DNA from: CAZCBX01 sp964497185
Lineage (GTDB): Bacteria; Bdellovibrionota_G; JALEGL01; JAGRMV01
Assembly (NCBI GenBank): GCA_964497185.1
Contig: CAZCBX010000013.1
Location: 8,236-72,235, forward strand
Reading direction: 5' to 3'
Length of the DNA stretch: 64,000 nucleotides
Of this stretch, positions 27,157 through 36,061 are shown in pieces (the first letter of the stretch is position 1; each line of letters opens with the position of its first letter). The notes beneath the pieces are model-generated. The model saw only the letters and a program-made list of their open reading frames with translations, made no database searches and was not told the DNA's origin. Made by a program: the position numbers and the translations under genes.

Positions 27157-28185
27157 TCAAGCTGCAGCTGAAACTGCTTCTTGTTTTTTTCGAAAGTCAT
27201 CGTGACTGATGTGACCTTCATCCAACAAGACCTGCATCAGTGCATCGACGGTCTTGGCGGAAAACTGAGACCCGCGAACACGCAAGATCTCTTCAACGAT
27301 GTCCAGAACCGCCCAAGGATCTTTATAGGGGCGTTTGGAACTCAAAGCCTCATAAAAGTCAGCCAGCGCCACAATGGAACAAAGCAAGGGGATTTCTTCT
27401 TCGGTTAACCCTTCTGGATATCCTTTGCCGTCGGGCCGCTCGTGATGGTACCGTGCCAAAGGCGCCAGCTCTCTAAGCTGGTCGACGCTCTCCAGCAAAT
27501 CACCGCCCCGCCCTGGGTGAGACATGATGATTTTTCGCTCTAAAGGTGAGAGTCTGCCTGGTTTTTTCAAAATATCGTCTGGGATGCTGATTTTTCCGAT
27601 GTCATGCAGCAAGGCGCCTTCGCGAATCAACATGATTTCATGATCGGATAAATCAAAACGAGAGGCGATTTTTAAAGACCACTCTTGGACTCGGAAAGAA
27701 TGTCGATGCGTATGACCATCTTTGTCATCAATGAGTTTGGCCAACAATTGAACGGCACCCTCTCGAAAACCATTCTGGGCTTTGTCGAGGTAATTTTTTT
27801 GGATGCCCCGATAGATCATTTGCTTCATGTAATTGGAAGAAAAGTCCACTGGCTTTTCAAGAAATTCCCAAAAAACATTTTGCCGAACCGATTCAATGGC
27901 CAACTCTTTGGTGGCGTTGCCGGTAAGCATAATGCATGTCATGTTGGGATCGCGTTTTTTAATTTCTTTGGCCAATTCCAAGCCGGTCATGTTGGGCATC
28001 ACTTGGTCGATGACCACCAGCGCAATATCAGGATTCTCGTCCAATACGTCCAGCGCTTTGACCGGATCCGGACAAGTCATGACATCAAAGTCATCTTCCA
28101 AATGAAGTTGAAAAACTTCAAGGTTTTCCAACTCATCGTCGACATAAAAGATTTTGGTTTTGTTGTTTTCTTCTGCGTTGCCCAT
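27157..28185 (-). CDS. Response regulator with HD-GYP cyclic-di-GMP phosphodiesterase output
   Basis: A 342-residue two-domain protein. The receiver (about 10-130) has acidic VDDE and the phosphorylation site Asp60 in VVIDQVMPNMTG. The HD-GYP domain (about 140-320) has LLHDIGK with His194-Asp195 and HHERPDGKGYP at 247-257, an intact active site for c-di-GMP hydrolysis. The ATG at 28185 has AAGGGCG upstream; the open frame extends 17 codons further but without a ribosome site. TATAAT lies at 28224-28219, giving a short leader. No histidine kinase is adjacent. Confidence 0.93.
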   Translation of the reverse strand: MGNAEENNKTKIFYVDDELENLEVFQLHLEDDFDVMTCPDPVKALDVLDENPDIALVVIDQVMPNMTGLELAKEIKKRDPNMTCIMLTGNATKELAIESVRQNVFWEFLEKPVDFSSNYMKQMIYRGIQKNYLDKAQNGFREGAVQLLAKLIDDKDGHTHRHSFRVQEWSLKIASRFDLSDHEIMLIREGALLHDIGKISIPDDILKKPGRLSPLERKIIMSHPGRGGDLLESVDQLRELAPLARYHHERPDGKGYPEGLTEEEIPLLCSIVALADFYEALSSKRPYKDPWAVLDIVEEILRVRGSQFSAKTVDALMQVLLDEGHISHDDFRKKQEAVSAAA

Positions 28186-28572
28186 AATCGCGCCCTTGTT
28201 AATTTTTGTTGCCCTACTATTATAATAAATTTTCAACCACTTACATACTATTTTCCCATAAACTCGTTTTTTTTCAAAAAACCGGAATATTTTTTACATA
28301 AGCACTTTAATTTTTTTCTACAAAAATAATTTTAACTTGCTGATTTTATTTCTTTTTCTACTTTATGTTTTAAGCGATTAAAGTTTACATTTTTTTACAC
28401 ACAATTCGTGATTTTGGTTACGCTTTGAAAAAAATCAAAATTCGCAGTTTTCTTGTGCGTTGAGCAAGGGTTGGATAGTATAACTTGAAATCATCCACGG
28501 GGCTCGTTATACACGTTGAATGCAGGGCCTCAACACGCCCCATGGAACCACTGGAAAGAGCAGGAAAGCGGT
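28186..28572. other. Divergent intergenic region, AT-rich, between HD-GYP regulator and thymidine kinase
   Basis: 387 bp without a supported gene. On the minus strand a perfect TATAAT (28224-28219) with a TTAT extension lies about 35 bases before the HD-GYP ATG; no good -35 partner is seen. The middle (28250-28430) is T/A-rich with runs of T. On the plus strand TATAAC (28479-28484) is a possible -10 for tdk. A weak GTTGA/TCAAC hairpin (28515-28534) is in the tdk leader. Confidence 0.5.
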
Positions 28573-29163
28573 ATGACGCACCAAACACCACGGGAAACTG
28601 GATGGATCGAAGTAATTTGCGGGAGCATGTTTTCAGGAAAGACCGAAGAGCTCATTCGCCGAATGCGCCGTGCTGAAATTGCCAAACAGAACATTGTTTT
28701 ATTCAAACCCCGCCTGGATGACCGCTATGCCACCGACTTTGTGATGAGTCATGACAAACGTGTCATTGAAGCCGTCTCTGTGGACGAAGCCCAGCAAATT
28801 GAGATTCTTGCTAAAAATTACAACGTCGTGGGCATTGATGAAATTCAATTTTTTGGCCCTGAAATCGTTGAAGTCTGTGAAAACCTAGCCAGCCAGGGCA
28901 AACGCGTGATTGTATCCGGTTTGGATCAAGACTACCAAGGCAACCCTTTTGAGCCCATGCCCACCTTGATGTGCATTTCAGAATATGTATCCAAACAATT
29001 GGCCATTTGCATGGTGTGTGGAAACCCAGCCGATCGCACCCAGCGAATCATCGACGAAGAAGAACGCGTGGTCATCGGCGGCAACGAATTCTACGAAGCC
29101 CGCTGCCGCAAATGCTTCCACCCCGGCGTCCTCAACAAATCCGACATCGAAGACTCCTACTAA
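28573..29163 (+). CDS. tdk: Thymidine kinase (type II)
   Basis: A 196-residue salvage enzyme that phosphorylates thymidine. The P-loop GSMFSGKT is at 17-24, the base-binding and catalytic acidic motif is VVGIDEIQFFG, and the C-terminal zinc site has CMVC and CRKC. I chose the ATG at 28573, with AGGA nine bases upstream; the frame is open to 28516 without a ribosome site. Length and motifs are normal. A strong hairpin terminator follows. Confidence 0.95.
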   Translation: MTHQTPRETGWIEVICGSMFSGKTEELIRRMRRAEIAKQNIVLFKPRLDDRYATDFVMSHDKRVIEAVSVDEAQQIEILAKNYNVVGIDEIQFFGPEIVEVCENLASQGKRVIVSGLDQDYQGNPFEPMPTLMCISEYVSKQLAICMVCGNPADRTQRIIDEEERVVIGGNEFYEARCRKCFHPGVLNKSDIEDSY

Positions 29164-29191
29164 TATATATATAGATATATAGATATATAGA
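29164..29191. repeat. AT microsatellite-like tract
   Basis: Immediately after the tdk stop the sequence alternates TA and inserts AG every seven bases (ATATATAG ATATATAG ATATATAG). It is a low-complexity tract and may be variable in length between isolates. No coding content. Confidence 0.7.
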
Positions 29192-29193
29192 GA

Positions 29194-29217
29194 ACAAACG
29201 CCCAAAAGGGCGTTTGT
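29194..29217 (+). terminator. Hairpin terminator after tdk
   Basis: ACAAACGCCC and GGGCGTTTGT form a perfect 10-bp stem with an AAAA loop, 30 bp after the tdk stop. The sequence after it is pyrimidine-rich but not a T-run, so termination is likely by structure, with moderate confidence. Confidence 0.65.
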
Positions 29218-29252
29218 CTACTTCCCTATACCCTACCCCCCCATTGTTGAAG

Positions 29253-29411
29253 GGCGCAGGTGTCGCCCCGGGGACAACGTGCAGCGCTGTCTGAGCAACG
29301 CTATCTACCGAAACAAAGAAACACGCCCCAATGAATTCGCAGTGTACTTAAAAACAGTGGTCGCCCGCGAGTTCGCTTTAGCGTTTCCCCGGGGCGTGCA
29401 CCTCGCCACAG
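29253..29411. repeat. Inverted pair of R1 GC-rich repeats
   Basis: A left arm (about 29253-29293, containing CGCCCCGGGGA) and an inverted right arm (about 29364-29411, containing AGCGTTTCCCCGGGG) flank about 70 bp. The arms are imperfect copies of each other. The right arm matches the R1 element at 63661-63710 in reverse orientation, including exact CCTCGCCACAGATC (14 nt) and a 15-nt block. This lies in a 329-bp gene-free gap between tdk and nfuA. It looks like a small non-autonomous or REP-type element; no transposase is present. Confidence 0.65.
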
Positions 29412-29492
29412 ATCTATCCATGAAAGCAAAAACCCAAAAACCAGCCAACACAAGGTTGCAATTCAACCAATATTGTACTAAATCAGTACCAT

Positions 29493-30059
29493 ATGATTCA
29501 AATCACCCCCCAAGCCCAAGCCAAAGTCCTGGAATTCATGAAAGCGCAGCCAGATTCCAAATACCTTCGCATTCAAGTGCAAGGTCGTTCTGCCACAGAA
29601 TATCTAACCCAGTTTTTGCTTGAAGAAAAACCATCCCCCACCGATCAAGTGATCCAGGCCGACCAAATTGACGTGGTCATTGCACAAGAGGACGTGGATA
29701 AGGTCAAAAGTGCCACCGTTGAATGGATTGAAAGCGTCAGCGGCAGCGGTTTTCGATTGGACAATCCCAACAAACCAGAAAACCATCTGGATTCTCCCGT
29801 GGCGCAAAAAGTGCAGCAAATTTTGGACGATGAAATCAATCCTTCGATTGCTGCGCATGGGGGCCACATCGAGTTATTGGATATCCAAGACGCACGTGCT
29901 TTTGTCAAAATGAGCGGCGGGTGTCAGGGCTGTTCATCGGCCAGTGCAACGTTAAAGCAAGGCGTAGAGGTTCGAATCAAAGAGCTGGTGCCTGAAATTT
30001 CTGAACTTGTGGATACCACCGACCATGCTGGCGGCACAAACCCTTATTACAGTGGTTAG
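29493..30059 (+). CDS. nfuA: Fe-S cluster carrier protein NfuA
   Basis: A 188-residue carrier, close to E. coli NfuA (191). The N-terminal half is a degenerate A-type (HesB/IscA-like) domain without the cysteines. The C-terminal Nfu domain has the cluster-binding pair Cys144-Gln-Gly-Cys147 in MSGGCQGCSSA. It receives 4Fe-4S clusters and passes them to client enzymes. It precedes the low-molecular-weight phosphatase gene by 6 bp, so they are probably co-transcribed. No clear ribosome site precedes the ATG. Confidence 0.9.
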   Translation: MIQITPQAQAKVLEFMKAQPDSKYLRIQVQGRSATEYLTQFLLEEKPSPTDQVIQADQIDVVIAQEDVDKVKSATVEWIESVSGSGFRLDNPNKPENHLDSPVAQKVQQILDDEINPSIAAHGGHIELLDIQDARAFVKMSGGCQGCSSASATLKQGVEVRIKELVPEISELVDTTDHAGGTNPYYSG

Positions 30060-30065
30060 GCGGGC

Positions 30066-30548
30066 ATGATGACACGCATTCTCTTTGTATGTCTTGGCAA
30101 CATCTGCCGCTCACCCACGGCCGAGGGCATCATGGATCATTTGATTGAAACCCGTGGTTTGTCGGATAAAATTGAAACCGATTCTGCCGGCACCAGCGGC
30201 TACCATCAGGGGGAGCCCGCAGACATCCGCGCCAGAGAAGCCGCCCAAAAACGAGCTTACACCCTAAAAAGCAAATCGCGCATGTTTACCCCTAAAGATT
30301 TTGACCAGTTCGATTACATCATCACCATGGACCACCAAAATCAAAAAGATGTATTGGCGCTGGCTCCCACAACAGATGCGCGCAAAAAAGTGCATTCGAT
30401 GATGTCTTTTTGCAGTTTATACGATCAGCAGTATCAAGAAGTGCCCGATCCTTACCACGGAGGCATGGCCGACTACAAAACGGTATTGGATTTATGTGAA
30501 GACGGCTGCAAAGGACTGCTGGATCAGATTGAAAAACAACTCGATTAA
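30066..30548 (+). CDS. Low-molecular-weight protein-tyrosine-phosphatase
   Basis: A 160-residue phosphatase with the P-loop CLGNICRS (nucleophile Cys9, Arg15) right at the N-terminus and the general acid in VPDPYHGG near residue 131. Two adjacent ATGs (30066, 30069) are possible starts; GGCGGG lies just upstream. No polysaccharide-export tyrosine kinase is nearby, so its partner is not evident. Its stop overlaps the stop of convergent argR by sharing TTAA. Confidence 0.93.
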   Translation: MMTRILFVCLGNICRSPTAEGIMDHLIETRGLSDKIETDSAGTSGYHQGEPADIRAREAAQKRAYTLKSKSRMFTPKDFDQFDYIITMDHQNQKDVLALAPTTDARKKVHSMMSFCSLYDQQYQEVPDPYHGGMADYKTVLDLCEDGCKGLLDQIEKQLD

Positions 30549-30994
30549 CGAGACAACAATATTTGGTTGATTTGGTCCAACACCTTTTTCTGCGCGTCTT
30601 GATCGGCAACCGCAATAAAAATGGTGTCGTCGCCGGCAACAGTGCCCACCACATCATCCCAGTCTTCCCCATCCAAATCATTGGCAATAATTTTGGCTGC
30701 ACTCACGGAAGTTTTGAGCACCAACAAGTGCATGCCCACTGCGACCACCGACAAACCATGAAGTTCGAGATTGCGAATCCAGCTGGGTTTGAATTCGAGA
30801 GAATCAGGCACATGGTATCCTTGGGGGCCTTTGACCACGCCCAATTCTTCAATGTCTCTGGAAATCGTTGTCTGGGTGGCATGGAAGCCCTGCTCTTTCA
30901 TGCGCGATGCAAGCTCTTCTTGGGTGGATATGTTGCGTTGCTGGATTAATTCAAGCAAACTGCGATGGCGTTTGCGTTTGTCTCGTGTACTCAC
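30545..30994 (-). CDS. argR: Arginine repressor ArgR
   Basis: A 149-residue regulator of arginine metabolism. The N-terminal winged helix-turn-helix includes ISTQEELASRMKEQGFHATQTTISRDIEELGVVK, with the diagnostic TQTTISRDI. The C-terminal hexamerisation and arginine-binding domain ends VVGTVAGDDTIFIAVAD, where GTVAGDDT is the ligand motif. Translation begins at a GTG touching the stop of the upstream antiporter gene (TAGGTG), so it is coupled to it. Confidence 0.94.
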   Translation of the reverse strand: MSTRDKRKRHRSLLELIQQRNISTQEELASRMKEQGFHATQTTISRDIEELGVVKGPQGYHVPDSLEFKPSWIRNLELHGLSVVAVGMHLLVLKTSVSAAKIIANDLDGEDWDDVVGTVAGDDTIFIAVADQDAQKKVLDQINQILLSR

Positions 30995-32659
30995 CTAAAC
31001 CTCTTCCACTTTTTTGCCCACAAACCGAATGATCATAAGCAGCGTCACGCTACCCAAAAGCAGCAGCAGCCATGGTGAGATCCCATACCCTGAAGGAAGA
31101 TAACCAAGACCAATGGCCACAGCCCCCACCGTCAAAGCATAGGGCATTTGTGTTTGGACGTGATCCATGTGATCCACACCACTCCACATGGAACTCATAA
31201 TGGTGGTATCCGAAATGGGCGATACATGGTCACCAAAAATAGCGCCCGTCAGCACGGCCCCCACTGTGGAATAAAGTATTGGCTCAAATTGCGCCATGGG
31301 CTGACCACTGGCCAAGTACAAATCATGCACCGCTGGCACGCACAGTGGAAACAAAATGGCCATGGTGCCCCAAGATGTTCCCGTTGAAAAAGCAATCAGA
31401 AAGCCCAGGGCAAACGTCATCGTCGGCATCCACGGATATTCGATCCATCCCTGCAATAAACCGCTTAGCACTTTTCCGGCTTCCAGCTCATTTAACACAG
31501 CCGACAAGCCCCACGCGAAAATCAACACCACAGCAGGAAACACCATTGATTTTAGGCCGTCCATCCAAACCTCAATGGCTTGGGTAAAATCAAAAATCTT
31601 CTGAACCACCATCATCAAAAACGCGCAAAGCGTGGACAACAATGCCGCCCAAATCAATACTTTGATGGGATCAGCGGCCCCAAAAACATCCAACCAACCC
31701 GTGGCTTGGGTATACCTTTCGGACATGATCAAGCTCTGCTTTCCATCCCAATAAAAACCAAAGAGCACCGTAAAAACCAACACCAGCAAGGGAAGCAATC
31801 CATGGTACCAACGTCCGGTTTCTAAAATTTTATCTTCCCACCCTTGAATTTCTTTGCTGAGCATGGGGGTGGACGCAGGATCGGTGACTTGCCCTGTGGA
31901 TCTGGCCCTGCGTTCGGCTCTCCACATGGGGCCCCAATCGCGACCCATCACAATGATGCCCACGATGAATACCAGCAGCAAAATGGCATAGAACCGGTAA
32001 GGCAAGGACTGGATAAAAACAGCGTATGCGTTGTTTTCGAGGCCAGCGTTGTTGAGGGCGGTGGCCAATAAACCCAATTCGTAGGCAATCCAAGTGGAGA
32101 TGACCGACAGTGAGGCCACAGGCGCGCTGGTGGCATCGATGATAAAAGATAACTTTTCGCGGGATATGCGGTAGCGATCGGCAATGCCGCGAAACAAATT
32201 TCCTGCGATGATGGTGTTGGCGTAATCATCGATAAAAATCAACATACCTGTGGCCATAACGAGTCCCTGGGTGCGGGTAGCATTGCGGGCATAACCTTTG
32301 ATCAAACCAAGCAATCGAAACAGCCCGCCCGATTGGGTTAAGAGGGCAATCAAGCCGCCCACCATCAAGGTAAAAAGCAGAATGCCGGCATGACTCGAAT
32401 CGGACATGGCCTGCAACAAATAAGTATCCGGCACTTTAAGCAAAGAGATAAAGCCCGTTTGCAGGGACCACTGCCCCAGTACCAACCAAGCCCCCGCAAA
32501 TATCCCCACAAAAAGAGAAAACAGTACATTTTTGGTCCAAAAGGCCAAACCAATGGCCAAAAAAGCAGGCAGAAGTTTGTATGCATGATTATTCAAAAAA
32601 AAGGGCAAAGTGCAGATGGAAAGGAGAATAAGAGGCGGCAAGAAACATTTTCTAAACAT
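30995..32659 (-). CDS. nhaC: NhaC-family Na+/H+ antiporter
   Basis: A 554-residue polytopic membrane protein with about 12 helices. Characteristic NhaC pieces are FIDDYANTIIAGNLFRGIADRYRISREKLSFIIDATSAPVASLSVISTWIAYELG and FSTGTSWGTMAILFPLCVPAVHD. GAIFGDHVSPISDTTIMSSMWSGVDHMDHV holds acidic and His residues used in ion coupling. It would exchange external H+ for internal Na+, though some NhaC relatives carry amino acids or organic acids. It is coupled to argR, which makes an amino-acid-linked role worth considering. Confidence 0.88.
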   Translation of the reverse strand: MFRKCFLPPLILLSICTLPFFLNNHAYKLLPAFLAIGLAFWTKNVLFSLFVGIFAGAWLVLGQWSLQTGFISLLKVPDTYLLQAMSDSSHAGILLFTLMVGGLIALLTQSGGLFRLLGLIKGYARNATRTQGLVMATGMLIFIDDYANTIIAGNLFRGIADRYRISREKLSFIIDATSAPVASLSVISTWIAYELGLLATALNNAGLENNAYAVFIQSLPYRFYAILLLVFIVGIIVMGRDWGPMWRAERRARSTGQVTDPASTPMLSKEIQGWEDKILETGRWYHGLLPLLVLVFTVLFGFYWDGKQSLIMSERYTQATGWLDVFGAADPIKVLIWAALLSTLCAFLMMVVQKIFDFTQAIEVWMDGLKSMVFPAVVLIFAWGLSAVLNELEAGKVLSGLLQGWIEYPWMPTMTFALGFLIAFSTGTSWGTMAILFPLCVPAVHDLYLASGQPMAQFEPILYSTVGAVLTGAIFGDHVSPISDTTIMSSMWSGVDHMDHVQTQMPYALTVGAVAIGLGYLPSGYGISPWLLLLLGSVTLLMIIRFVGKKVEEV

Positions 32660-32787
32660 TATTTACGTCTCTACCGCGTATTTATGCATTTTACAACTTC
32701 AAGAAATTCCCAGCCTAGCACGCCTTGCAAGACCCTCTTGGAACTCCCTAGGGGTTGGGTGCTGTGCAGAATGTTTTGATGGGTTGG

Positions 32788-34068
32788 TTATAAAAACCAC
32801 AAACAGGACATGGCCACCAAGGTGGGTACGATTGCATACAAAAATAATTTGAGCGGGGCAATGCCCTCAGGACCAAACCGGTCCTGCATGATGGAAAAAC
32901 CAGCTGGGTTGGGGGCGTTGGCAATGACGGTTAATCCACCACCTGCCACGGCTCCAGCAACCAGTGCATATTTTAATGCATCGGACAAGCCTTCTACCTG
33001 CGCGCCCAAAAAGGTCAGCGCTGCATTGTCTGTAAACGCCGTCAAACCAGTTGCCCCTGCAAACAGTGGAAAGACATCCAAGCGGGCCAGAATGGGCGAT
33101 AGCCACCAGCCTTGAAATGAGCCCAGCACAACCAAGCCACCTAAAAAGTAAGCCACCAACAAGCTCTGCTTGATTTTCAACGGCGACTGATATTCGCGCG
33201 TAATGGTGGTCACCCCAATGAAATACAAAAGGATCCCCATAAACACGCTTGGATGATGCGCTGTTAAAACAACTGCCGCCAAAAATACCCCATGAACCAT
33301 GGTTAACCATGTGGGCACCGTGGTGCGAATCAACGCGACCTCCGAGCGCTCAAACTGCAACAATTCTTTGTGCACCATGGCCAGCGCCAGTGATGCATTG
33401 ATGGTCACACCCACCGCAGCTTTCCATCCAAAATTGGTCAGCATAAAGGGTAAATCCCAGCCCCATAAACTGGCCACCATCAGCACGGGGGGAGCCGCAT
33501 AGGGTGTTAGCACACCGCCAATCGATACATTGACAAATAAAGCAGCCAACGTGATGTACTTAAACTGCGTCGAAACATTTCTTTGATAAAATTGATGATA
33601 CAGGATCAAAGCGGTCACTGTCATGGCAGCCGGCTCCGTAATGAAGCTGCCCATAAGAGGACCTAGCGTCAAACATAGAAAATACATGCTTAAACTTTCA
33701 TGCTTGCGGGATATCACACGGGCAAGGCGTAAAATGGTGTTTTGCGCCCATTCAATGATGGGTTTGGTGGAAGCCACCGTCATGATGGCAAAAACAAACA
33801 AGGGTTCGGTAAAGTTAACTTGATCCACCAAGTGGATGGCGTGTGAAAAGCCCGTAATGGTCCCAACGCTAATTAGAAACAATCCAGCCCAAAAACCAAA
33901 TACCACTTCCACTTCACCCAAAAGATGAAAGAGATTTTCGCCGATTGAACCATCTTCATACATATGGGCCAGTTTTTGAAAAACGCTGGTCATGAAGGTA
34001 TGCACGATCGCCAGCGCAAAGCAAACCGTGGCAATCCACTCAATCAAATGTGTGGGATGATCGTTCAT
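32788..34068 (-). CDS. Putative Na+/H+ antiporter (Na_H_antiport_2 type)
   Basis: A 426-residue membrane protein with about 11 helices. Family-typical segments are GEVEVVFGFWAGLFLISVG near residue 51, LTLGPLMGSFITEPAAMTVTALIL, NVSIGGVLTPYAAPPVLMVA, and the C-terminal FTDNAALTFLGAQVEGL and GGGLTVIANAPNPAG. These resemble ArsB/NhaD-type ion transporters. It follows the flavin reductase gene by 44 bp and precedes nhaC by 128 bp. Two antiporters in tandem behind aromatic catabolism genes is unusual. Confidence 0.85.
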   Translation of the reverse strand: MNDHPTHLIEWIATVCFALAIVHTFMTSVFQKLAHMYEDGSIGENLFHLLGEVEVVFGFWAGLFLISVGTITGFSHAIHLVDQVNFTEPLFVFAIMTVASTKPIIEWAQNTILRLARVISRKHESLSMYFLCLTLGPLMGSFITEPAAMTVTALILYHQFYQRNVSTQFKYITLAALFVNVSIGGVLTPYAAPPVLMVASLWGWDLPFMLTNFGWKAAVGVTINASLALAMVHKELLQFERSEVALIRTTVPTWLTMVHGVFLAAVVLTAHHPSVFMGILLYFIGVTTITREYQSPLKIKQSLLVAYFLGGLVVLGSFQGWWLSPILARLDVFPLFAGATGLTAFTDNAALTFLGAQVEGLSDALKYALVAGAVAGGGLTVIANAPNPAGFSIMQDRFGPEGIAPLKLFLYAIVPTLVAMSCLWFL

Positions 34069-34112
34069 AGAAGGCTTAAATTTACCTTAGCCTCGTCAGA
34101 AACTCCATGAAT

Positions 34113-34943
34113 TTATGTTGTTAAAACAATGTCCCATGCTGCGTCGATGTTTCTTTCGTCGACGGCCTTTTGCAATGCTTGTTTTTGAGTGGCATCCAGC
34201 GCTTTGACAAAAGTGCAAGACGCATCGGGTTTCGATGCTCGCAAGGCCAAAAAACCCAATTGGTTTTTGGTTAACCCCAAGTCAAACAGCGCGTCGGGCA
34301 GTTGATCCCAACCCATGCCCAAATGGGTGCGAGGCATGTCCATGCCAAACATATTCTCCGGCTGACATCGTGTATACCAAGACCCACCATTGCGTCCGAT
34401 GTGATCAATTTCTTGTCCGGCCACGCGGCCATCCTGCATCAATTTTTTGGCTACATGAAAAGCCACCACTTCACACACCGCCAGATTGCCTGACCCTTTG
34501 CCCTCGCCCAAATGAATCATTTGCAGCATCTTGCACTCCATGTGAAAAGGCGATTCTTTTACGCGGTGGGGCTGTACCAATTTCGACTGTTTTTTGGTGA
34601 AACCACTTTTGACAAATTCATCCACCTCTCCGGGGTATTCAGTCGATGCCAGGTTCATTTGCTCGGCCATTTCATACGTGACCGCGTGAACAACGCATTC
34701 TTTGGTGTCCATGAGATTGCGATAGGTGTCTTTTAATGTACCGTCGCGTCCGCGTCTTGCGGGTGAAAAAGCAATGACGGGCGGCTGACTGCCAAATGCA
34801 TTAAAAAAAGAAAACGGGGCCAGATTGGCTTTTCCCTGGCTGGATCGTGTAGAAACCAGAGCGATGGGCCTAGGCGCAACCCCCGAAGTTAATATACGTT
34901 GTACATCTACGGGGTCTAGTGTTTGGGGATCGATGTGAATCAT
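34113..34943 (-). CDS. Flavin reductase-like, FMN-binding protein
   Basis: A 276-residue protein of the split-barrel flavin reductase family. GVAPRPIALVSTRSSQGKANLAPFSFFNAFGSQPPVIAFSP is the FMN-binding signature. The ATG at 34943 has AAAGG upstream; a longer open frame adds ten residues. It lies between fumarylacetoacetase and an antiporter in the tyrosine operon. It may supply reduced flavin or bind FMN as a companion protein. Such proteins occur beside aromatic degradation genes, but its exact substrate is not readable. Confidence 0.87.
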   Translation of the reverse strand: MIHIDPQTLDPVDVQRILTSGVAPRPIALVSTRSSQGKANLAPFSFFNAFGSQPPVIAFSPARRGRDGTLKDTYRNLMDTKECVVHAVTYEMAEQMNLASTEYPGEVDEFVKSGFTKKQSKLVQPHRVKESPFHMECKMLQMIHLGEGKGSGNLAVCEVVAFHVAKKLMQDGRVAGQEIDHIGRNGGSWYTRCQPENMFGMDMPRTHLGMGWDQLPDALFDLGLTKNQLGFLALRASKPDASCTFVKALDATQKQALQKAVDERNIDAAWDIVLTT

Positions 34944-34996
34944 ATCATTGCCTTTTTTTAAAAGACTGCCCAAACAGCAACAGTCTAAAAACCAAT

Positions 34997-36016
34997 TTAA
35001 TCTAAGTTTTTCTTTTTTTCTAGGATGGAATACTCAGGCTGATTGAGCAGCAGTTTGTTTTGCAAAATGCCTAGGCCTTCGATTTCCAACTCAATGGCGT
35101 CATTGGGTTCCAACCATACGGGCGTATACGTATCGCCCTTTTCTTTGGCCAAGCGGCTGCCGGTTCCATTGATTTCTGCATAACAACCCGTACCCACTGT
35201 ACCTGAACCAATGATGTCGCCTGGGTACACTTCCGTGCCATAGGAAACCCGTTCCAAGATTTCAGCGAATGTCCAGTCCATGGTTTTCATGTTGCCATCG
35301 GAAATGAGTTTGCCATTGTGTTTGGCCGTCATGCGCAAATCGTATTTGTCACCGTGATCGGTTTTAATGCGTTTGCTGGCCAACTCGTCTTTGGTGACCA
35401 AATAGGGGCCAAATGAATTGGCAAAATCTTTGCCCTTGGCGGGGCCCAGCGACAACTTCATTTCTTCAAGCTGCAATCGGCGCGCGGAGAAATCGTTCCA
35501 AATCATGTAGCCAAAAATATAATCGTCGGCTTGCTGCGCCGAAATATTCTTCCCGCGTTTGCCAACCACCATGGCCACTTCGAGTTCAAAGTCCATGCGT
35601 TCGAAATGATCTTTTTCCAAAAGGACATCACCTGGGCCATACACCGCATTGTGATTGGAAAAATAAAAAATGGGAAATTGATCAAACTCAGGCGTCATCT
35701 CGGCATCGCGGTTTTGACGCATGGTCTGCACGTGTTGACGGAAAGCATACCCATCGCGCAGCGATGGTGGTTCAGGCACGGGTGCCAGTAGGGTTACCGG
35801 CTTGATTTCTTCAAAATCTTGGGGCGCATCAATGATTTTTTGCTGCAAAGCAAGCAAATCGGGCATGGCTGCCTCTTGAATCGTCAAAAATTCCTTCATG
35901 GTGTCGGGTAACACCAAGCCCAATTTTCGGGCGTTTTCACTCACGCAATATACATGGCCTTTAATCGACAAACCAAGGTGATTGCGGTCATCGCGTAGAT
36001 AGCTAACTAGTTTCAT
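34997..36016 (-). CDS. Fumarylacetoacetase (FAH-family hydrolase)
   Basis: A 339-residue hydrolase for the last step of tyrosine breakdown, giving fumarate and acetoacetate. Metal-binding acids are visible at Glu144 and Glu146 (FELEVAMVVGK) and Asp175 (MIWNDFSARR). SNHNAVYGPGD and GTVGTGCYAEINGTGSRLA are family motifs. It is the short bacterial form rather than the roughly 420-residue animal type. A strong AAGGAGA precedes the ATG. Context with hppD and hmgA supports fumarylacetoacetate as substrate. Confidence 0.92.
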   Translation of the reverse strand: MKLVSYLRDDRNHLGLSIKGHVYCVSENARKLGLVLPDTMKEFLTIQEAAMPDLLALQQKIIDAPQDFEEIKPVTLLAPVPEPPSLRDGYAFRQHVQTMRQNRDAEMTPEFDQFPIFYFSNHNAVYGPGDVLLEKDHFERMDFELEVAMVVGKRGKNISAQQADDYIFGYMIWNDFSARRLQLEEMKLSLGPAKGKDFANSFGPYLVTKDELASKRIKTDHGDKYDLRMTAKHNGKLISDGNMKTMDWTFAEILERVSYGTEVYPGDIIGSGTVGTGCYAEINGTGSRLAKEKGDTYTPVWLEPNDAIELEIEGLGILQNKLLLNQPEYSILEKKKNLD

Positions 36017-36061
36017 GTCATTCTCCTTATTGGTTGCTGGCTATGATGTACATCACATTGA

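Noticed and set aside
27685..28329. 214-codon open frame opposite the HD-GYP regulator
   Set aside because: Lies on the complement of a well-supported coding sequence; composition reflects the other strand's codons.
29279..29623. 114-codon open frame across the 29.3-kb repeat
   Set aside because: Covers the inverted repeat and the start of nfuA in another frame; no ribosome site.
32660..32787. Possible ion riboswitch upstream of nhaC or at the end of the antiporter gene
   Set aside because: Only short imperfect pairings (AGCAC/GTGCT) were found; no known consensus could be recognised.
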